16,389 nt of DNA from an uncultured beta proteobacterium (GTDB taxonomy: Bacteria > Pseudomonadota > Gammaproteobacteria > Burkholderiales > Burkholderiaceae): the NCBI GenBank assembly GCA_903827075.1, contig CAIKGX010000016.1, positions 1 to 16,389 of the forward strand, given 5' to 3'. The notes under the pieces were generated by a model. That model ran no database searches. It was not told the origin of the DNA and was given only the letters and a program-made list of their open reading frames with translations. Shown in pieces: positions 7,386 to 14,362 of this stretch. The first letter of the stretch is position 1, and every line of letters starts with the position of its first letter. The translations under genes and the position numbers were made by a program.

Positions 7386-8587
7386 TATTTGCCCTCCCTG
7401 TTACTAGCATCGGTAGCATTCATGAGCTCCACAAAACGATCAAATAAATAGGCAATGTCATGGGGGCCAGGTGAGGCCTCAGGGTGACCTTGGAAACACA
7501 AGGCAGGCTTATCCTTCCAAGCAAGCCCTTGCAATGAACCATCAAATAAAGACACGTGAGTCACCCGAATGTTGTCTGGCAACGTAGTGGCATCCACCGC
7601 AAAACCATGATTCTGAGAGGTAATTGCTACGCGCCCAGTATCCAAATCTTTTACAGGATGGTTAGCGCCATGGTGGCCAAATTTCATCTTTAAGGTTTTT
7701 GCGCCGGCGGCCAATCCCATGATTTGGTGACCTAAACAGATTCCAAAGGTGGGGATACCCTTGTTGATAATTTCTTTTGCAGCTGCAATGGCGTAGTCGC
7801 ATGGCCCAGGATCGCCAGGACCGTTGGAAAAAAATACACCATCGGGTTTCATGGCCAATACTTCGGCAGCGCTAGTTTGTGCTGGTACCACAGTTAACTG
7901 GCAACCGCGCTCGGTCAGCATGCGCAAGATATTGCGCTTCACACCAAAGTCATAGGCGACGACTTTTTTAATTGGCTTGGTGGTATCTAAAGTTCGGTAG
8001 GAAGGTTTGCCGTCAGCACCATGCAAATTCCACTCAGCTTCGCGCCATTCATAGGACGTTTTTGTAGTGACAACCTTTGCCAGGTCTAAACCAGACATGC
8101 CCGAGAAGGCTTTGGCTAATTCCAAGGCCTTTTTACCGAGAGCCTCTACATCATCACCCATCTTGCCAGCGACAATCGCGCCAGACTGAGCACCCTTGTC
8201 ACGCAGGATACGGGTGAGCTTGCGGGTATCAATTCCAGAAATGCCTACTACGCCAGCTTTAGTGAGGTAGCTATCTAAGCTGCCTTCTGAGCGGAAATTG
8301 GAAACACGCTTGGAGAGGTCTTTCACTACCAAGCCTGCCGCATGAATTTGATCAGATTCAGCATCTTGACCATTCACCCCAACATTCCCAATATGGGGAT
8401 AAGTTAAGGTCACAATTTGACGTGAGTAACTTGGATCCGTAATGATCTCTTGATAACCAGTCAATGCGGTATTGAAAACAACTTCGCCGGTAGTTTCACC
8501 GGGGGCGCCAATACTGAGACCGGTAAATAATGTGCCGTCGGCTAAAGCCAACACGGCGGGAGGAAAAGAAGGAAGCAAGGGTGACAA
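7385..8587 (-). CDS. carA: Carbamoyl-phosphate synthase small subunit (glutaminase)
   Basis: Hydrolyses glutamine and channels ammonia to CarB. It has 400 residues (E. coli 382). The N-terminal CPSase small-chain domain (about 10-160; GEVVFNTALTGYQEI, DPSYSRQIV, TYPHIGN) is followed by a class I glutamine amidotransferase domain (about 207-390). The nucleophile is C284 in FGICLGHQ, and H368 and E370 in FQGHPEASPGPHD complete the triad. I chose the TTG at 8587 (MSPLLPSFPP) because GGAG lies 5 bases upstream; no nearby ATG in this frame would keep the conserved AVLALADGT region. A TTG three codons later is the alternative. It heads the carA-carB-greA-DUF4149 unit, downstream of a 230-bp gap carrying a candidate promoter and hairpins. 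Confidence 0.97.
   Translation of the reverse strand: MSPLLPSFPPAVLALADGTLFTGLSIGAPGETTGEVVFNTALTGYQEIITDPSYSRQIVTLTYPHIGNVGVNGQDAESDQIHAAGLVVKDLSKRVSNFRSEGSLDSYLTKAGVVGISGIDTRKLTRILRDKGAQSGAIVAGKMGDDVEALGKKALELAKAFSGMSGLDLAKVVTTKTSYEWREAEWNLHGADGKPSYRTLDTTKPIKKVVAYDFGVKRNILRMLTERGCQLTVVPAQTSAAEVLAMKPDGVFFSNGPGDPGPCDYAIAAAKEIINKGIPTFGICLGHQIMGLAAGAKTLKMKFGHHGANHPVKDLDTGRVAITSQNHGFAVDATTLPDNIRVTHVSLFDGSLQGLAWKDKPALCFQGHPEASPGPHDIAYLFDRFVELMNATDASNREGK
7392..7399 (-). promoter_or_regulatory. Strong carB ribosome binding site inside the end of carA
   Basis: AGGGAGGG on the minus strand lies 6 bases before the carB ATG at 7385, inside the last codons of carA. It fixes the carB start and, with the TAATG overlap, points to coupled, near-stoichiometric translation of the two subunits. 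Confidence 0.75.
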
Positions 8588-8704
8588 AACATCTCCAGTC
8601 CCTGCTCCATCCGACGCTCAACACCCCAAAAAAGACCAACCCAGGACTGTTTGTGCGGGAGGTGAGTGTCTTTAAGCGCTAGGGTAATTTAATAAGTTTC
8701 GAAT

Positions 8705-8742
8705 CTGGTAATGATACCAGTTTTGCGTTCTAAACCCTTCAA
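8705..8742 (-). promoter_or_regulatory. Candidate carA promoter with embedded inverted repeat
   Basis: On the minus strand TTGAAG (8742-8737) is a possible -35 box. TGGTATCAT (8719-8711) resembles an extended -10 (TG-n-TATCAT), although the distance to TATCAT is 20 bases; 17 bases would give the poorer box TGGTAT. The -10 lies inside a perfect inverted repeat, CTGGTA-ATGA-TACCAG (8705-8720), which could bind a dimeric repressor or form a hairpin at the 5' end of the message. The leader to the TTG start would be about 115 bases. The elements are visible; promoter function is inferred. Confidence 0.3.
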
Positions 8743-8766
8743 TCCCTAGCCTATGGGGCTCTAGTG

Positions 8767-8808
8767 CAGATTACCTCCCCAGCCTTCAGGCAAAGGGAGG
8801 TGTATCTG
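8767..8808. other. Nested hairpin downstream of prpE
   Basis: The stem is built from CAGAT/ATCTG (8767-8771 with 8804-8808), ACCTCCC/GGGAGGT (8773-8779 with 8795-8801) and an inner GCC/GGC (8782-8784 with 8789-8791, loop TTCA). It begins about 10 bases after the prpE stop codon on the minus strand. No U-run follows, so it is not a classical intrinsic terminator. It may stabilise the 3' end of the prpE message or act with a termination factor. The rest of the gap (8588-8817) has no gene that I can support. Confidence 0.5.
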
Positions 8809-8817
8809 TCAGTTAGC

Positions 8818-10701
8818 TTAAGACTTAGCGCTCTTTTCGATGATGGTCTTAATTTGCGCTAATACGGCTTGATCTTCCATTGTGCTGATATCGCCAGGAT
8901 CACGACCTTCAGCAACTGCCTGAAGAGCACGGCGAACAATCTTGCCAGAGCGGGTCTTAGGCAATGCGGTAACTACGTAAACACGACCGGGACGAGCAAT
9001 CGCACCTAAGGTGGTATCTACCGTCTTCATGCATTCCGCTTCTAAGGTAGCAGTATTAGAGGCATCCTTTGGAATCACAAATGCAATCGCAGCCTGACCT
9101 TTGAGTTTGTCCTCAATACCCACCACAGCCACTTCAGAAACATTGGGATGACTAGAAATACTTTCTTCAATCTCGCGGGTGCCTAAGCGGTGACCGGCAA
9201 CGTTAATGACATCATCAGTACGTCCCAAAATGAAGAAATAACCATCTTTATCCTTGATACCCCAGTCAAAGGTGGAATAAATCATCTTGCCTGGAATCGT
9301 TTCCCAATAAGTGCTGACAAACCGTTTGTCATCGCCCCAAACCGTTTGCATACAGCCTGGAGGCAATGGGCCTTCAATGGCAATAACACCCTTCTGATCC
9401 GGACCTAACTCTTCTGAGCTCGCGTCGTCTAAAAGCTTCATGTTGTAACCGAAGGAAGGAACACCTGGTGATCCAAACTTATGCGGCATGACTTCAACAC
9501 CACGCTGAATCGCCAACATAGGCCAACCCGTCTCCGTCTGCCAATAGTTATCGACAATCGGTTTATTAATCGCACCATGAATCCATGTTGCAGTAGGCTC
9601 ATCTAATGGTTCGCCGGCTAAGAACAATGCACGCAAGCTCGAGAGATCATATTTAGTCAGAAATGTAGGATCTTGCTTTTTCAAAACGCGTACTGCAGTT
9701 GGGGCGGAGAACATCACAGAGACTTTGTACTTCTCTACTAATTCCCACCAAATACCCGCATCAGGGCGCAGTGGTGTCCCCTCATACATGATGGTCGCCA
9801 TACCATTGAGGAGTGGCGCGTAGATGATGTAGCTATGTCCAACTACCCAACCAATATCTGATGTACAGAACATAGTTTCACCAGGGTTGCCACAGAAAAT
9901 ATGCTTCATGGATGCGGCGAGTGCTACAGCATATCCACCGGTATCACGCTGGACACCCTTAGGCTTACCAGTGGTACCTGAGGTGTACAAAATATAAGAG
10001 CTATGCGTTGAATCAACCCACTCTACTGGCACGATATCGTTCAAATGCTTTTGACGCTGTGTGGCGTAATCTAAATCCCGACCAGCCACTGTAGTGAACT
10101 CTGTCAAACCACGGTTGACGATCAATACTTTTTCTGGTTTGTACTCAGCAAGGGTAATTGCCTCATCAAGCAATGGCTTGTAAGGAACTGCTTTGCCTCC
10201 ACGTGCACCAGCTTCTGCAGTCACAATCATTTTTGGTTTTGCGTCATCGATGCGCGATGCCAAGCTGTGTGAAGCAAAGCCGCCAAAGACTACAGAATGA
10301 ATCGCACCAATGCGCGCGCAAGCGAGCATGGCAAAACAGGCCTCAGCAATCATCGGCATGTAGATGAGTACGCGATCGCCTTTTTGGATGCCATTGGCTT
10401 TATAAATCGCCGCCATCCGATTGACTTCTTCGTAGAGCTCTTTAAATGTGTAGGCTTTTTCTACATTGGTTTCCGTAGAGACTGCAACGAGAGCAATTTG
10501 ATCGGGACGATCTTTGAGATGACGATCAACCGCGTTGTAGCAAAGATTGGTTAAACCCCCTTCGAACCATTTCGCAAACGGGGGATTTGCATAATCCAGA
10601 ACCTTGTTGAAGGGCTTTTCCCAATGAATAAGCTTTGCCTGCTCGCCCCAGAAACCATCTGGGTCTTTAATAGAGCGTTCGTGTTCTGATTTATAGGACA
10701 T
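8818..10701 (-). CDS. prpE: Propionate--CoA ligase PrpE
   Basis: AMP-forming acyl-CoA synthetase that activates propionate to propionyl-CoA via propionyl-AMP. The chosen start gives 627 residues (E. coli PrpE 628). Visible motifs are the P-loop YTSGTTGKPKG (residues 239-249) followed by VQRDTGGYAVALAASM, SDIGWVVGHSYI, LFLAGEPLDEPT, NYWQTETGWP, the hinge region DWGIKDKDGYFFILGRTDDVIN, and K587 in KTRSGK, the lysine that is acetylated in this family. The VQRDTGGYAVAL and NYWQTETGWP blocks read as PrpE rather than Acs. I prefer ATG 10701 over the TTG two codons upstream because AGG lies 6 bases before the ATG. It follows mltD by 46 bp with a perfect palindrome between. No other propionate gene (prpB, prpC, acnD or prpF) is in the window, so the propionyl-CoA route must be encoded elsewhere. 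Confidence 0.93.
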   Translation of the reverse strand: MSYKSEHERSIKDPDGFWGEQAKLIHWEKPFNKVLDYANPPFAKWFEGGLTNLCYNAVDRHLKDRPDQIALVAVSTETNVEKAYTFKELYEEVNRMAAIYKANGIQKGDRVLIYMPMIAEACFAMLACARIGAIHSVVFGGFASHSLASRIDDAKPKMIVTAEAGARGGKAVPYKPLLDEAITLAEYKPEKVLIVNRGLTEFTTVAGRDLDYATQRQKHLNDIVPVEWVDSTHSSYILYTSGTTGKPKGVQRDTGGYAVALAASMKHIFCGNPGETMFCTSDIGWVVGHSYIIYAPLLNGMATIMYEGTPLRPDAGIWWELVEKYKVSVMFSAPTAVRVLKKQDPTFLTKYDLSSLRALFLAGEPLDEPTATWIHGAINKPIVDNYWQTETGWPMLAIQRGVEVMPHKFGSPGVPSFGYNMKLLDDASSEELGPDQKGVIAIEGPLPPGCMQTVWGDDKRFVSTYWETIPGKMIYSTFDWGIKDKDGYFFILGRTDDVINVAGHRLGTREIEESISSHPNVSEVAVVGIEDKLKGQAAIAFVIPKDASNTATLEAECMKTVDTTLGAIARPGRVYVVTALPKTRSGKIVRRALQAVAEGRDPGDISTMEDQAVLAQIKTIIEKSAKS

Positions 10702-10739
10702 GGTCAACCTAAATATGTAAATTAAAGTTACTGGAATAA

Positions 10740-10755
10740 CTCAGTAATTACTGAG
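10740..10755. promoter_or_regulatory. Perfect 16-bp palindrome upstream of prpE
   Basis: CTCAGTAATTACTGAG is a perfect palindrome. It is centred between 10747 and 10748 and spans the mltD stop codon, ending about 38 bases upstream of the prpE ATG. It has the symmetry and position of an operator for a dimeric regulator of prpE. As RNA it could form a hairpin at the mltD stop. It has no T-tract. The palindrome is certain; its role is inferred. Confidence 0.4.
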
Positions 10756-12157
10756 GTTTGCTCACTCCTTTACCGCTAACTGCCTTAACAGTGCTGACAG
10801 AAGTTTTTGCAACCCCATTTTTCGCAGATTTTGCAAGCCCTGTCGATGCGGATTTATGCTGAGATGCAGCATTATTTGCAGAAGAATTACCCTTAGTTGT
10901 GCCTTTTGCTGACTTTGTAGGGGCACATTTAGCCCCTTTTGCACATTTTTTAGGCGACGGAGGAGCCGGCTTCTCTAGGCTGAGGCTGGCATTTTCTGCC
11001 ATGGTCACGGAGATATCTCCAGGTCGCCTGCTTGTTTTTGGAATTAAGACTGTTGAACCAGCCCGAATACGCATCCCCTTGGGAATCCCATTGACTTCCC
11101 TGAGAGCCTCTACATCAACCCCAAGCGTTTTAGCAGCCTGATCCACACTTTCAGTCTTGGTAACTTGTACAGCAGACCAAGAAGATAGCGGTTTGGTGTA
11201 ATTTTTAAGATTGGCTTGGAAGATTTCCGCATGGGCAAATGGCAGCAATATTTGCTGATTGGCATTGCTCAGAATGACTGGTTTATTAAAGGAAGGATTG
11301 AGATTACGAAACTCCTCAGACGGAAGCTCGGCTAACTTGATGACTAAATCAACATCAATATCACTGCCGACATCTACTGCCACAAAGTAGGGGTGATTTT
11401 CTAAATCCGGCAAGACAATCCCATAGGCTTGAGGGTCTAAAACAATTTGTCGATACGCCATGAGTTTGGGAACATAATTCCGGGTTTCATTGGGCATCGT
11501 CAAGCTGAGGTAATCCGTTGGCAAGCCAGCAGCTAGATTGCGCTTTTGGGCTTTAGATACATTACCTGCCCCCCAGTTATAGGCCGCTAAAGCCAATTCC
11601 CAACTGCCAAACTGTTTATACAAACGTTGTAAATAATCGAGTGCTGCATCGGTTGACTGTATGACATCGCGGCGTTCATCCCTAAAGACGTTTTGCGTTA
11701 AGCGAAAGTCTTTACCTGTTGCCGGCATGAATTGCCACAAGCCAACGGCCTTTGCACTCGATTTAGCATGAGTAACAAAGGCACTCTCTACGAAAGGCAG
11801 GAGCGCAATCTCGGTTGGCATATTGCGTGCATTGACTTCTTGCACGATATAAAACAGGTAACGGGATGAGCGTGTCATCGATCGGTTGACATAGTCAGGG
11901 CGAGCACTGAGCCAACGCACCTGCTCTATCTCAAGGGGGGTGTTCATAGGCTCCATCTCAAAGCCATCCCGAATCCGTATCCACAAATTACTAGACGGTG
12001 AATACACATCACTGACAGATTGATTTTGCAGGTTCACCCTCTTTGCCTTAGATGCCCGAGGGTCAGCCCGCGTGGGGGTATTAGAAGACCAATCTCCAGT
12101 GCTAGCACAACCAGAAAGTACGGCAATCATGAAAATTGCCGCATAACGCCAGAACAT
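10748..12157 (-). CDS. mltD: Membrane-bound lytic murein transglycosylase D-like lipoprotein
   Basis: Cleaves the MurNAc-GlcNAc bond of peptidoglycan with formation of 1,6-anhydroMurNAc. It has 469 residues. The N-terminus is a lipoprotein signal with lipobox LSGC (C17). An SLT domain follows at about residues 105-205, with catalytic E124 in LPFVESAF, then AVGLWQFMPATGKDF and ALAAYNWGAGNV. Residues about 256-310 look like a degenerate LysM-like segment and about 328-373 like one clear LysM repeat. E. coli MltD carries two LysM repeats. The last 90 residues are Lys/Ala/Ser/Thr-rich low complexity, with a short CAKGAKC pair (C405, C411). The ATG at 12157 overlaps the gloB stop (TGATG) and has GGAAGGA 9 bases upstream. 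The mltD-gloB pairing is also found in E. coli. Confidence 0.94.
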   Translation of the reverse strand: MFWRYAAIFMIAVLSGCASTGDWSSNTPTRADPRASKAKRVNLQNQSVSDVYSPSSNLWIRIRDGFEMEPMNTPLEIEQVRWLSARPDYVNRSMTRSSRYLFYIVQEVNARNMPTEIALLPFVESAFVTHAKSSAKAVGLWQFMPATGKDFRLTQNVFRDERRDVIQSTDAALDYLQRLYKQFGSWELALAAYNWGAGNVSKAQKRNLAAGLPTDYLSLTMPNETRNYVPKLMAYRQIVLDPQAYGIVLPDLENHPYFVAVDVGSDIDVDLVIKLAELPSEEFRNLNPSFNKPVILSNANQQILLPFAHAEIFQANLKNYTKPLSSWSAVQVTKTESVDQAAKTLGVDVEALREVNGIPKGMRIRAGSTVLIPKTSRRPGDISVTMAENASLSLEKPAPPSPKKCAKGAKCAPTKSAKGTTKGNSSANNAASQHKSASTGLAKSAKNGVAKTSVSTVKAVSGKGVSKPQ

Positions 12158-12966
12158 CAGAACCGATCCTTCCAGGCGCGGATGACTGCCAATACATGTG
12201 CAGGTGTGGGTAATGATTTTTCACCCGATACTTCCAACGCAGAATCAATCACCTCTTTTTGATCACAGCGCATAAAAGGGTTGACTTGAAGCTCTTGGCC
12301 AATGGTAGTTGGCAAAGTGGGTAAATGGTGCTCGCGTAATGCTTGTGCGGTTAGTGCCCAACTCATTAAGTTAGCGTTATTTGGCTCAACTGCTAAGGCA
12401 AATCGAATATTGGATAAAGTGTATTCATGGGTGCAATACACCAAGGTATTTTTGGGTAAGGCGATGAACTTAGCCAGAGACTGACTCATTTGAGTGGGCG
12501 TCCCTTCAAACAGTCTTCCGCAACCAGAGGCAAATAAGGTGTCACCGCAAAACAGCATCGGCTCAACGATATTGGCCTGCATATTAGCGAAGTAAGCAAT
12601 GTGACTTAAAGTGTGGCCAGGAACCTCGGAGACCTCAAGGCTAATGCGAGGGGAAGCAATCTCCACCTTATCCCCCTCCATCACCACTTGTGTGCGACCG
12701 GGAATATCCGCTCCAACGGGACCATAAACTGGAATTGAGGCCCCCAATGACTGCAATAATTGCAAGATCCCGCCAGTATGGTCAGCATGATGATGGGTAA
12801 TTAAAATACCCATCAAAGTGAGGTTTTCTTGTGCCAAGTATTCAAGAACAGGATTGGCATCACCTGGATCAACCACCAGAGCATGATGGCCATCATGAAT
12901 GCACCAGATGTAGTTGTCATCAAAGGCGGGTATCGGCCAAACTTGCAATAAAGTATTCTTCTCCAT
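12157..12966 (-). CDS. gloB: Hydroxyacylglutathione hydrolase (glyoxalase II)
   Basis: Hydrolyses S-D-lactoylglutathione to D-lactate and glutathione, the second step of methylglyoxal detoxification. It has 269 residues (E. coli 251). The metallo-beta-lactamase fold carries the full two-metal set: H58, H60, D62 and H63 in THHHADHTGG, H118 in GHTLSH, D142 in FCGDTLF and H180 in YCTHEYT. The N-terminal WPIPAFDDNYIW is typical of GloB. The C-terminal substrate region (NPFMRC, then the end) is present. The ATG at 12966 lacks a good ribosome binding site; a TTG at 12948 with GAAG upstream, giving MQVWPIPAF, is a possible alternative. The start lies only 6 bp from the divergent methyltransferase start, so its promoter must lie inside that gene. 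Confidence 0.96.
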   Translation of the reverse strand: MEKNTLLQVWPIPAFDDNYIWCIHDGHHALVVDPGDANPVLEYLAQENLTLMGILITHHHADHTGGILQLLQSLGASIPVYGPVGADIPGRTQVVMEGDKVEIASPRISLEVSEVPGHTLSHIAYFANMQANIVEPMLFCGDTLFASGCGRLFEGTPTQMSQSLAKFIALPKNTLVYCTHEYTLSNIRFALAVEPNNANLMSWALTAQALREHHLPTLPTTIGQELQVNPFMRCDQKEVIDSALEVSGEKSLPTPAHVLAVIRAWKDRF

Positions 12967-12972
12967 AGACCG

Positions 12973-13788
12973 ATGATACCAATCCCTTCTACCCCCTCCC
13001 AGATGCCTGCACCACCATGGAGTTCATGGGAAAAATGGCTCCAATCGCCCCCAGGGCGCTATGTCCTCGCTTGGGAGCAAAAATGCTTCGATCAAATCGT
13101 AGCCGATGTCTTTGGATTTCATGCGGTACAAATTGGCCTACCCCAGATGAATACCTTGGCCGAGAATCGTATGCCGCTGCATGCCCTGCTCATGCACAAC
13201 AATGATCGGCAAAACCACACCACTTCGTTTCACTGGCACCGTATTGAAGGGGATGCCAATGAGCTACCTTTTGCTACCGAAACTATTGATTTGCTGGTGT
13301 TGCCGCACGTTCTCGAATTTGCGGCTGATCCCCATCAAATTTTGAGAGAGGCTGAACGGGTCTTAAGGCCAGAGGGTCGATTAATTATTTCTGGCTTTAA
13401 CCCTGCAAGTCTTTGGGGTGCAAGACAATACTTGAGCCGCCTAATTGGCAGCCCATACCTACCCCGTGATGGCCAATTTATGAGTCTGATTCGGATTAAG
13501 GATTGGCTGCAATTACTAAACTTTTCATTAGACCGCGGGCACTTTGGTTGCTATAAGCTCCCTCTCCATGGGGAGTCAAGTATGTCGCGTATGCAATTCT
13601 TAGAGCCCATGGGTAACCGCTGGTGGCCTATTTTTGGTGCGGTATTTCTGGTTTCCGCCATTAAACGACAGCAAGGCATTCGCTTAGTAGGCAAGCTACA
13701 GCCTATCCGTATTCCTGCGATTACCCAATTAAGCCCAGCTGCTGAAAATCGTAAAAACCTGACGCAAGCCCAAGACCAAGTAAATTAG
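12973..13788 (+). CDS. YafS-like class I SAM-dependent methyltransferase
   Basis: Predicted methyltransferase of 271 residues with unknown substrate. The central region is a methyltransferase type 11 core: GDANELPF (93-100), IDLLVLPHVLEF (105-116) and ERVLRPEGRLIISGFNP (128-144). The place of SAM motif I has VQIGLPQ (52-58) and no GxGxG. Residues 203-230 (SMSRMQFLEPMGNRWWPIFGAVFLVSAIKR) match the C-terminal style of this family. The position between gloB and rnhA equals that of yafS in E. coli, so I consider it a YafS homologue; sequence identity was not tested. The ATG at 12973 has no ribosome binding site. The ATG at 13003 (MPAPPWSSWEKW) is an equally plausible start and would give 261 residues. 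rnhA follows 4 bp after the stop. Confidence 0.85.
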   Translation: MIPIPSTPSQMPAPPWSSWEKWLQSPPGRYVLAWEQKCFDQIVADVFGFHAVQIGLPQMNTLAENRMPLHALLMHNNDRQNHTTSFHWHRIEGDANELPFATETIDLLVLPHVLEFAADPHQILREAERVLRPEGRLIISGFNPASLWGARQYLSRLIGSPYLPRDGQFMSLIRIKDWLQLLNFSLDRGHFGCYKLPLHGESSMSRMQFLEPMGNRWWPIFGAVFLVSAIKRQQGIRLVGKLQPIRIPAITQLSPAAENRKNLTQAQDQVN

Positions 13789-13792
13789 CACC

Positions 13793-14248
13793 ATGCCTCA
13801 TAAAAAACATTTGCCCCACATCATTATTTATACCGATGGCGCTTGCAAAGGCAATCCAGGGCCCGGAGGCTGGGGCGCAGTATTGCGCTCGGGTGATCAT
13901 GAAAAGCATATCCACGGCGGAGCCCAGCTCACCACCAATAACCGTATGGAGATCAGTGCAGTCATTCATGCTCTGCGCGCTCTAAAACAAACTAGTTCAG
14001 TAGAGTTGTGGACTGACTCACAGTATGTTCAAAAAGGGGTTACGGAATGGCTTGAGGGTTGGAAAAAGCGGGGGTGGAAGACCGCCAGCAAAGATCCCGT
14101 AAAAAACGCTGATTTATGGCAAGAATTAGATACCCTGCTCCCAGATCACCAGATCTCTTGGCATTGGGTACGAGGACATAACGGCCACCCTGGAAATGAA
14201 CTGGCTGACCTCCTAGCTAATCGGGGCGTAGAGGAATATTTACCGTAA
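13793..14248 (+). CDS. rnhA: Ribonuclease HI
   Basis: Degrades the RNA strand of RNA-DNA hybrids, acting on R-loops and primers. It has 151 residues, close to the E. coli enzyme (155). The DEDD active site is present as D15 (IYTDGACKGNPGPGGWG), E53 (NNRMEISAVIHAL), D75 (LWTDSQYV) and D139 (NELADLLAN). The mobile catalytic histidine is H129 in VRGHNGHPGNE. The basic protrusion (EGWKKRGWKTASKDPVKN) is intact. It starts 4 bp after the methyltransferase stop with a weak ribosome binding site, so it is probably co-transcribed and coupled. In E. coli and many betaproteobacteria dnaQ is a neighbour; here an efflux operon follows instead. Confidence 0.98.
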   Translation: MPHKKHLPHIIIYTDGACKGNPGPGGWGAVLRSGDHEKHIHGGAQLTTNNRMEISAVIHALRALKQTSSVELWTDSQYVQKGVTEWLEGWKKRGWKTASKDPVKNADLWQELDTLLPDHQISWHWVRGHNGHPGNELADLLANRGVEEYLP

Positions 14249-14275
14249 GGCTGCCTTGTTCACGAAACCCATTTA

Positions 14276-14327
14276 CGGTGCTCTTATGAGAGAATGAAGC
14301 GGTTCTCAGCATGCCATAAATGCACCG
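14276..14327. other. Inverted repeat in the rnhA-efflux gap
   Basis: CGGTGC (14276-14281) and GCACCG (14322-14327) are complementary. Between them TGAGA (14287-14291) pairs with TCTCA (14304-14308). Together they could fold into one interrupted hairpin in the 114-base gap between rnhA and the RND genes. No U-run follows. I cannot say whether it is a terminator, an operator for the efflux genes or chance. Confidence 0.25.
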
Positions 14328-14362
14328 CCAACCTAATATAAAACCAAGAAAAATCCGAGACC

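Noticed and set aside
8657..8677. Good plus-strand Shine-Dalgarno-like sequence GGGAGGTG as the start of a small gene
   Set aside because: The frame following it closes within a few codons, and no conserved product is visible.
8705..8724. CTGGTA-ATGA-TACCAG followed by TTTT as a plus-strand terminator
   Set aside because: No plus-strand gene ends here, the stem is only six pairs and the T-run only four; an operator or promoter role for carA is more sensible.
8818..10701. Acetyl-CoA synthetase (acs)
   Set aside because: The motif blocks VQRDTGGYAVAL and NYWQTETGWP and the length of about 627 fit PrpE better than Acs (about 650).
10702..10707. TTG at 10707 as the prpE start
   Set aside because: The AGG would touch the start codon directly; ATG 10701 has it at a proper six-base distance.
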